Origin: Desulfovibrio sp.
Lineage (GTDB): Bacteria > Desulfobacterota > Desulfovibrionia > Desulfovibrionales > Desulfovibrionaceae
Reading direction: 5' to 3'
Length of the DNA stretch: 6,529 nt
NCBI GenBank assembly: GCA_009773975.1
Contig: VSMX01000065.1
Coordinates: forward strand, 1-6,529
Shown here: one piece after another, positions 1 to 3,291 of the stretch
Position numbering within the stretch: position 1 is the first letter of the stretch
Layout: each line of letters opens with the position of its first letter
The notes under the pieces: model-generated
What the model saw: the letters and a program-made list of their open reading frames with translations, nothing else
Databases searched by the model: none
Told to the model about the DNA's origin: nothing
Translations under genes and position numbers: made by a program

Positions 1-447
1 CATGCCAGCGGCATCCTCAAAAACGCGCAAATCGTAATTTTGCGCGCCCTGCCCGGCCGCCCCCTTGAAAAACACGCGTAAATGGTATTCGCCAGGCTCG
101 GCATCCCTGTTGGACATTATTTTGCCGCGCCACATGCCGTTGCCGAACCAGTAGCCGGTATAAAAACCATCCAGTTCGAATTGCAGGGGCGCGTCCTTTG
201 GGGAAAAAGCATGGCCGAGATCGCTTGTAACCGGATTTTTGAGGGCCGAAGGCCCTGATATCACAATTTCGCCGTCGCGGAGCAGATCAAGGGTTGTCGT
301 GCCCTGGCGCATTTCGGCAGTCAGGCCGTCAAAAAGCGAAACAAGGGCCACAAGGAGAAAAAATCCGCTGATATAGCCCAAAAATCTCTGTGCCGTCCTG
401 CTGTTCGCGGCCTTCTGCCATAATTGCTGATCAAAATATTCCCTCAT
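1..447 (-). CDS. Single-TM protein of unknown function (C-terminus outside window)
   Basis: The frame is open from the ATG at 447 to the left edge, giving 149 residues with no stop. An in-frame TAG lies 12 nt upstream, so this ATG is the first possible start. There is no clear Shine-Dalgarno before it, so a downstream start is not excluded. Residues about 23-42 form one strongly hydrophobic segment after a mixed-charge N-terminus of 22 residues, suggesting a signal anchor with the rest outside the cytoplasm. Residues 50-149 alternate hydrophobic and polar residues and contain aromatic patches (GYWFGNGMW at 98-106), which suggests a beta-sandwich-like periplasmic domain. I recognise no family. 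It lies 37 nt beyond the terminator of the leftward operon, so it is either separately transcribed or reached by read-through. Codon use and GC look like the neighbours. Confidence is good that it is a gene and low for its function. Confidence 0.75.
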   Translation of the reverse strand, partial: MREYFDQQLWQKAANSRTAQRFLGYISGFFLLVALVSLFDGLTAEMRQGTTTLDLLRDGEIVISGPSALKNPVTSDLGHAFSPKDAPLQFELDGFYTGYWFGNGMWRGKIMSNRDAEPGEYHLRVFFKGAAGQGAQNYDLRVFEDAAGM

Positions 448-470
448 GCGGCAAGTCTAGACATAACTTG

Positions 471-497
471 GCCGTTGCTCAAGCAAAAAAAGCCCCG
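471..497 (-). promoter_or_regulatory. Weak candidate sigma-54 promoter for the left-edge gene
   Basis: Within the terminator, the minus strand has GG (496-495), ten bases, then GC (484-483), with TTTGCT around the -12 element. The spacing fits sigma-54, and the predicted start near 471 would leave a leader of about 24 nt before the ATG at 447. The -24 box (CGGGGC) matches TGGCAC poorly, and the T-tract alone could create the -12 resemblance. It is listed because no better promoter is visible in the 37 nt between terminator and gene. Confidence 0.22.
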
Positions 498-510
498 CAT
501 AAAGCGGGGC
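485..510 (-). terminator. Strong intrinsic terminator of the leftward operon
   Basis: On the minus strand a perfect 7-bp GC-rich stem (GCCCCGC pairing with GCGGGGC, arms 504-510 and 492-498) encloses a 5-nt loop. It is followed directly by seven T residues (complement of 485-491). It begins 31 nt after the stop codon of the two-TM gene at 542. This is a textbook factor-independent terminator and marks the end of the 2949-542 gene series. Confidence 0.93.
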
Positions 511-541
511 CGACAAAAAGGGGCATGCTCATCCGTTGGCG

Positions 542-922
542 TTATGCGGAAGCCCCCGCTTCCGCCCCCCATAAAACACCCGCAGGCGGAGCCCCATGAA
601 ATTTCTCTGGTTTCGCCGCGGGAACGCAGGAAAAAGCGCTCTCCCTGAGCTGCCAGCGCACCAGGCACGGGCCACGCCCGGGCAGGTCAACCATGCTTTC
701 CGCAACCGCGGGGAAAATTCTGCGTATCTGGCGCGTAAGCCAGAAGGCAATCGTCCATACTGGAATGGTTATTCCGAAAAATACCGCGCTGAACACGGCT
801 TCCGCAGGCCAGGAGCCAGGGCCGGCAGAAAAGTACATGGCAACAAATATCGCGCACACCATCAGCATATTGGCAATTATGCGGATCAGGCCCGCATAAA
901 ACGATTGTCTGTAGCTGTTCAT
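542..922 (-). CDS. Small two-TM membrane protein of unknown function
   Basis: The product is 126 residues starting MNSYRQSF. I chose the ATG at 922 rather than the in-frame ATG at 961. The upstream one lies in the hairpin at 939-959 and would add 13 residues rich in Gly, Ala, Pro and Arg, while 922 has a modest GGGA about 7 nt upstream. Residues about 11-31 and 40-62 are hydrophobic helices, separated by a short Gly/Pro loop and followed by the basic stretch RQIRR. Both termini are therefore predicted to be cytoplasmic. The last 50 residues look low in structure (Gly, Ala, Pro, Cys). No family is recognised. It is the last gene before the terminator at 485-510, 44 nt after the lipoprotein gene, so it probably belongs to the operon. 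A frameshift near the 3' end cannot be excluded, because the tail reads less like a protein than the N-terminal half. Confidence 0.7.
   Translation of the reverse strand: MNSYRQSFYAGLIRIIANMLMVCAIFVAMYFSAGPGSWPAEAVFSAVFFGITIPVWTIAFWLTRQIRRIFPAVAESMVDLPGRGPCLVRWQLRESAFSCVPAAKPEKFHGAPPAGVLWGAEAGASA
546..565 (-). repeat. Perfect 8-bp hairpin at the 3' end of the two-TM gene
   Basis: GCGGAAGC (546-553), four C residues, then GCTTCCGC (558-565) form a perfect inverted repeat. It covers the last codons of the gene ending at 542 and lies about 36 nt upstream, in transcript order, of the intrinsic terminator stem. It lacks a T-tract, so it is not itself a classical terminator. It may protect the mRNA 3' end or simply reflect the Ala/Glu-rich coding sequence. 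Confidence 0.6.
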
Positions 923-938
923 TCTGGTTCCCGCAAAG

Positions 939-959
939 GGGGCCGACCTGGCCGGCCCC
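939..959 (-). repeat. Intercistronic GC hairpin between lipoprotein and two-TM genes
   Basis: A perfect 7-bp inverted repeat (GGGGCCG at 939-945, CGGCCCC at 953-959, 7-nt loop) begins 7 nt after the lipoprotein stop and ends 16 nt before the next start. In the operon direction the following sequence is CTTTGCG, a poor T-tract, so termination would be partial at most. In the opposite direction the stem is followed by ATG and six T residues (963-968), which looks more like a terminator against plus-strand transcripts. Confidence 0.6.
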
Positions 960-966
960 ATGTTTT

Positions 967-1560
967 TTAGCGTTTGAAAATGCTCGTCTTTGAAACGTTC
1001 ATGAAGCGGATGGCCTGCTTCATGTTATCCTTGCGGAAAGCTATCCGCACCTCGTCGCCGGACTTCCAGGTATAGGCGGGAAGCGAAAGCGCGCTTTCCG
1101 GCACCTTGAAGGTAACAAGGGCGCCAAGACGTCTGGAATAGACGGTAACAGTCTGTTTTTCCCTGTCGATAATCGGGAATTCCTTGCCCTTGAGCTTGGG
1201 ATGCTTTTCACCGACATTCTTTTCCACATCGACAAATTCCACATCCATTTCGGTAGGCTTCTTCGTGGCCTGGTCAAAATAGAGTATCTTGTTCTTGTCG
1301 ATCTCAAGCATCAGGCGGCCGCCTGCTTCCGGCAGGGGGCCCACGTCGCGGGGATCGTCGGGAAGCCTGAATGTATCTACTTCTCCCGAATAATGCGGAT
1401 TCATCTGGTCCAGGGTTGTATCGACAACCATGGTCAGCATTCTCGTATCCGGGTCAAAGGCCACGCATCTGCCCTGAACCACGCCGCCCTTGAAATCGCA
1501 GGCAGTCATGGCAAAAACCAGGGCGCAAACAAAAGCAACCAGCAAATTACGAATTTTCAT
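967..1560 (-). CDS. Periplasm-facing lipoprotein, possibly DUF4881
   Basis: The product is 197 residues. The N-terminus MKIRNLLVAFVCALVFAMTAC is a lipoprotein signal: two positive charges, a hydrophobic core, and lipobox MTAC with Cys21 as the lipidated residue. Asp follows at +2, which in enterobacteria favours retention in the inner membrane, though this rule may not hold here. Residues 22-197 are soluble and rich in beta-type alternation and charged residues, with no enzymatic motif that I recognise. The start is supported by GGGAGAG upstream of the ATG. It follows the TSUP permease by 12 nt, so the two are very likely cotranscribed and may be translationally linked. From memory, Desulfovibrio proteins of this length and position carry Pfam DUF4881; this is unverified. 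A periplasmic accessory or substrate-binding role for the permease is inference. Confidence 0.9.
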   Translation of the reverse strand: MKIRNLLVAFVCALVFAMTACDFKGGVVQGRCVAFDPDTRMLTMVVDTTLDQMNPHYSGEVDTFRLPDDPRDVGPLPEAGGRLMLEIDKNKILYFDQATKKPTEMDVEFVDVEKNVGEKHPKLKGKEFPIIDREKQTVTVYSRRLGALVTFKVPESALSLPAYTWKSGDEVRIAFRKDNMKQAIRFMNVSKTSIFKR

Positions 1561-1572
1561 GGCATACTCTCC

Positions 1573-2634
1573 CTAGCCGGCTGCCTGCCGCTTTTTGGCG
1601 GCCAATTCCGCCTTGGCGCCCTGCACCATGCGCACGGCAATATAAATTGAGATGGCGGAAACGAAGCCAAGCACTTCGATGACTGCCAACGGGCTCAGCC
1701 ACCAGCCCTGCGAGGGGAATTCGGCCTGCAGGAGCTTGAGCACAACGCTCATCAGGCAGCCAAGAACTGCAAGGCCGAACACAAAACGGATGCCGTAGCC
1801 CTTGACGTACTTGGTTGCGACAACGCCGATCTGCGCGCCGATAGCGGCGCCGCAGAGCATGATCAGGGCGGCCATCAGTTCAACGCGGCCCTTGTAGGCG
1901 TAGGATGCCGTTCCGTAAAGGCCGGAAATGGCCACTTCAAAAAGGTCGGTGCCGACTGCAAGGTGGGTCGGGCAGCCAACAAGATAAACAAGGGCGGGCA
2001 TACGGATAAGACCGCCGCCGATGCCGAGGATACCCGCCAGCCAGCCTGTAAACAGGCTGACGATGATTGGCAGCCACGCGGAACAGGTAATGTCGGCATG
2101 CTTGTAATGCACCACGGGCGGAATGCGGATGGCCTGGAGACGTGTGGCCCAGTCAACGCCTGTGGCATGCTTGTCAAGTTCGCGGTTTTCCGCCGCGGCT
2201 TCACGCTCTTTTTTGCGGCGCAGCCAGACATCGTGGAAAACCAGCCAGGCCAGCAGGATAAGCAGTACGACGTAAAGCCAGCGCACAACCTTATCCACAG
2301 AGCCTATTCTTTCGAGCCAGATAACCATCTGGGCGCCGATTTCCACGCCCACAACGGTACCAATGAGCATTGTGATGCCCAAAAGGTAGTCAACATTGCC
2401 GAATTTGCCATGACGCATGGTGGAAATGAGGGATTTGCCGGCCATCTGCGCCACGTCCGTACCAATGGCGAAGGCCATGGGAAAGCCGAGAATGTTCAGG
2501 CCGGGCGTAACCATCCAGGCGCCGCCGAGGCCGAAAAATCCGCCGATAATGCCAACGCCCAGACCAAGAATGATCAGGCCGGGCCAGAAAATGCTGACGC
2601 CGGAAATCGGCATCAGGATGTATAACCAGTCCAT
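1573..2634 (-). CDS. TSUP-family permease (sulfite exporter TauE/SafE type)
   Basis: The product is 353 residues with about eight hydrophobic helices. Two internally duplicated halves show the TSUP signature: residues 31-60 (GFFGLGGAW, then P, then FAIGTD) and residues 201-230 (GILGIGGGL, then P, then LAVGTD). The halves are joined by a hydrophilic segment at about 138-185 that begins with a strongly basic run (RRKKER). This makes the protein longer than the usual 250-residue TSUP members. The start at 2634 has a strong AGGAGGA ribosome site, and the gene begins 12 nt after the small membrane protein gene ends. Family members move sulfite, sulfoacetate, thiosulfate or other organic anions across the inner membrane, often outward. 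The substrate here is not readable from sequence. Placement in a sigma-54 operon with a lipoprotein and a small membrane protein suggests a multi-part export or uptake system. The family call is firm and the substrate unknown. Confidence 0.93.
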   Translation of the reverse strand: MDWLYILMPISGVSIFWPGLIILGLGVGIIGGFFGLGGAWMVTPGLNILGFPMAFAIGTDVAQMAGKSLISTMRHGKFGNVDYLLGITMLIGTVVGVEIGAQMVIWLERIGSVDKVVRWLYVVLLILLAWLVFHDVWLRRKKEREAAAENRELDKHATGVDWATRLQAIRIPPVVHYKHADITCSAWLPIIVSLFTGWLAGILGIGGGLIRMPALVYLVGCPTHLAVGTDLFEVAISGLYGTASYAYKGRVELMAALIMLCGAAIGAQIGVVATKYVKGYGIRFVFGLAVLGCLMSVVLKLLQAEFPSQGWWLSPLAVIEVLGFVSAISIYIAVRMVQGAKAELAAKKRQAAG

Positions 2635-2646
2635 ACTTCCTCCTGC

Positions 2647-2949
2647 CTATTTTTCGGCGATTTCGCGGTGTTTGAGATCTATGCCGATATGTGACATCAC
2701 GATATCGGCCAGCCAGCCGAGCACACAACCAACAAGCGGTATGATAATCATGGTCATGATTGCGAACAGAAAATGGCTTTCATTATACATCTCCGCCCAC
2801 CAGTACAGGATACCGTCAAGCTTGCGGGTATCGGCCACGATGACCACGTCCGCCTTTTTCTTGGCGGCAAGCGCCAGGGAAGGCGCAAGAGCCGGCAGCA
2901 TGAGCGCCAGCCCGATCATCCATGTCCAGATTCGAGACAATTTTCCCAT
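2647..2949 (-). CDS. Small secreted or membrane-anchored protein, first gene of the operon
   Basis: The product is 100 residues starting MGKLSRIW. The longer in-frame start at 3069 is rejected because it lies upstream of the start expected from the sigma-54 promoter at 3068-3053, while the ATG at 2949 follows a strong GGAGGA site at 2959-2954. Residues 1-29 form a signal peptide (basic start, hydrophobic core, ALA-type cleavage before Lys30). Next comes a short extracytoplasmic stretch, KKKADVVIVADTRKLDGILYW and a few more residues. Residues about 60-81 form a transmembrane helix, followed by a charged cytoplasmic tail of about 15 residues. No family is recognised. Because it is the promoter-proximal gene 12 nt before the permease, a role as a small partner or assembly subunit of the TSUP permease is likely, but this is inference. 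Confidence 0.88.
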   Translation of the reverse strand: MGKLSRIWTWMIGLALMLPALAPSLALAAKKKADVVIVADTRKLDGILYWWAEMYNESHFLFAIMTMIIIPLVGCVLGWLADIVMSHIGIDLKHREIAEK

Positions 2950-2953
2950 ATCT

Positions 2954-2959
2954 TCCTCC
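2954..2959 (-). promoter_or_regulatory. Ribosome binding site that fixes the 2949 start
   Basis: GGAGGA on the minus strand, four bases before the ATG at 2949. No comparable site precedes the in-frame ATG at 3069. Together with the sigma-54 promoter position, it decides in favour of the 100-residue product. Confidence 0.85.
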
Positions 2960-3052
2960 AGGAAAACAAGATTGTCCGCTTGCGGAAGGCTCACACCATA
3001 AATTTCCCGTCCCTGTGCCCCCCGCTGCCTTTGCAATGAATGTGAAAAATAT

Positions 3053-3068
3053 AGCAAGCCTTGTGCCA
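3053..3068 (-). promoter_or_regulatory. Sigma-54 (-24/-12) promoter of the leftward operon
   Basis: The minus strand reads TGGCACAAGGCTTGCT. The -24 box TGGCAC and the -12 box TTGCT match the known consensus TGGCAC-N5-TTGCW, with the required GG-N10-GC spacing (GG at 3067-3066, GC at 3055-3054). The start of transcription is expected near 3042, about 92 nt before the first start codon. The site faces the operon, and the gene divergent to it encodes a sigma-54 activator, which strongly supports the call. Confidence 0.93.
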
Positions 3069-3097
3069 TTGCGCTTTTTTACCAACTTTCCTATAAT
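3069..3097 (+). promoter_or_regulatory. Candidate sigma-70 promoter of the activator gene
   Basis: A perfect -10 box TATAAT (3092-3097) is preceded at exactly 17 bp by TTGCGC (3069-3074), which matches the first three bases of TTGACA only. Transcription would start near 3104, leaving a leader of about 188 nt before 3292. The -35 box directly abuts the -24 element of the opposing sigma-54 promoter. The -10 box is convincing and the -35 box weak. Confidence 0.5.
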
Positions 3098-3110
3098 AAA
3101 AAAGGCTTGT

Positions 3111-3147
3111 TTGCGCGAAAACCCTTGCGCAATTCAATTTTGCGGGA
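3111..3147. promoter_or_regulatory. Candidate activator-binding cluster (UAS) with TTGCGC motifs
   Basis: Three related eight-base sites lie 14-15 bp apart: TTGCGCGA (3111-3118), TTGCGCAA (3125-3132, a perfect palindrome) and TTGCGGGA (3140-3147). Read as a dyad, TTGCGC at 3111 and GCGCAA ending at 3132 form arms separated by 10 bp. The cluster lies roughly 69-105 bp upstream of the expected sigma-54 start, a normal place for enhancer sites. Binding by the neighbouring activator is inference. Confidence 0.4.
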
Positions 3148-3291
3148 TACAAATGGTTTTCCACACCTTGTTGAAAATATGTAAACAGCCGGAAGGCGAA
3201 GCATAACTAACCGAAAAATCATTAATATTTGGCCAGCCTCTTCAATTTGCACAATCTTGGTGTTTGCGCTTTTTTCGCAATTGGGAGAAAC

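Larger units (their letters stand above)
2950..3291. other. Divergent intergenic regulatory region (342 bp)
   Basis: No coding sequence is supported here. In order from the operon side it holds: an untranslated leader of about 92 nt (3042-2950), the sigma-54 promoter (3068-3053), a candidate sigma-70 promoter on the plus strand (3069-3097), a cluster of TTGCGC motifs (3111-3147), an AT-rich stretch with TAATAT (3223-3228), and TTGCG/CGCAA arms (3264-3268 and 3276-3280) just before the activator's ribosome site at 3283-3287. Sigma-54 promoter, upstream binding cluster and a divergently encoded activator are the standard arrangement for a local enhancer-controlled operon. Confidence 0.8.

Noticed and set aside
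242..256. AGGGCC/GGCCCT hairpin
   Set aside because: It lies inside the coding frame of the left-edge gene and has no T-tract; probably coding coincidence.
1963..2625. 220-codon plus-strand frame opposite the permease
   Set aside because: Antisense to a clear TSUP gene with both signature repeats. The product is His/Asn/Gln/Ala-rich, typical of a shadow of hydrophobic codons.
2417..3001. 194-codon plus-strand frame across the permease and small protein genes
   Set aside because: It spans two convincing minus-strand genes and their junction, with no promoter or ribosome site.
3229..3291. TTG start giving an 842-residue activator
   Set aside because: No ribosome site before 3229. The ATG at 3292 has GGGAG at the right distance and leaves a normal short cytoplasmic N-terminus.
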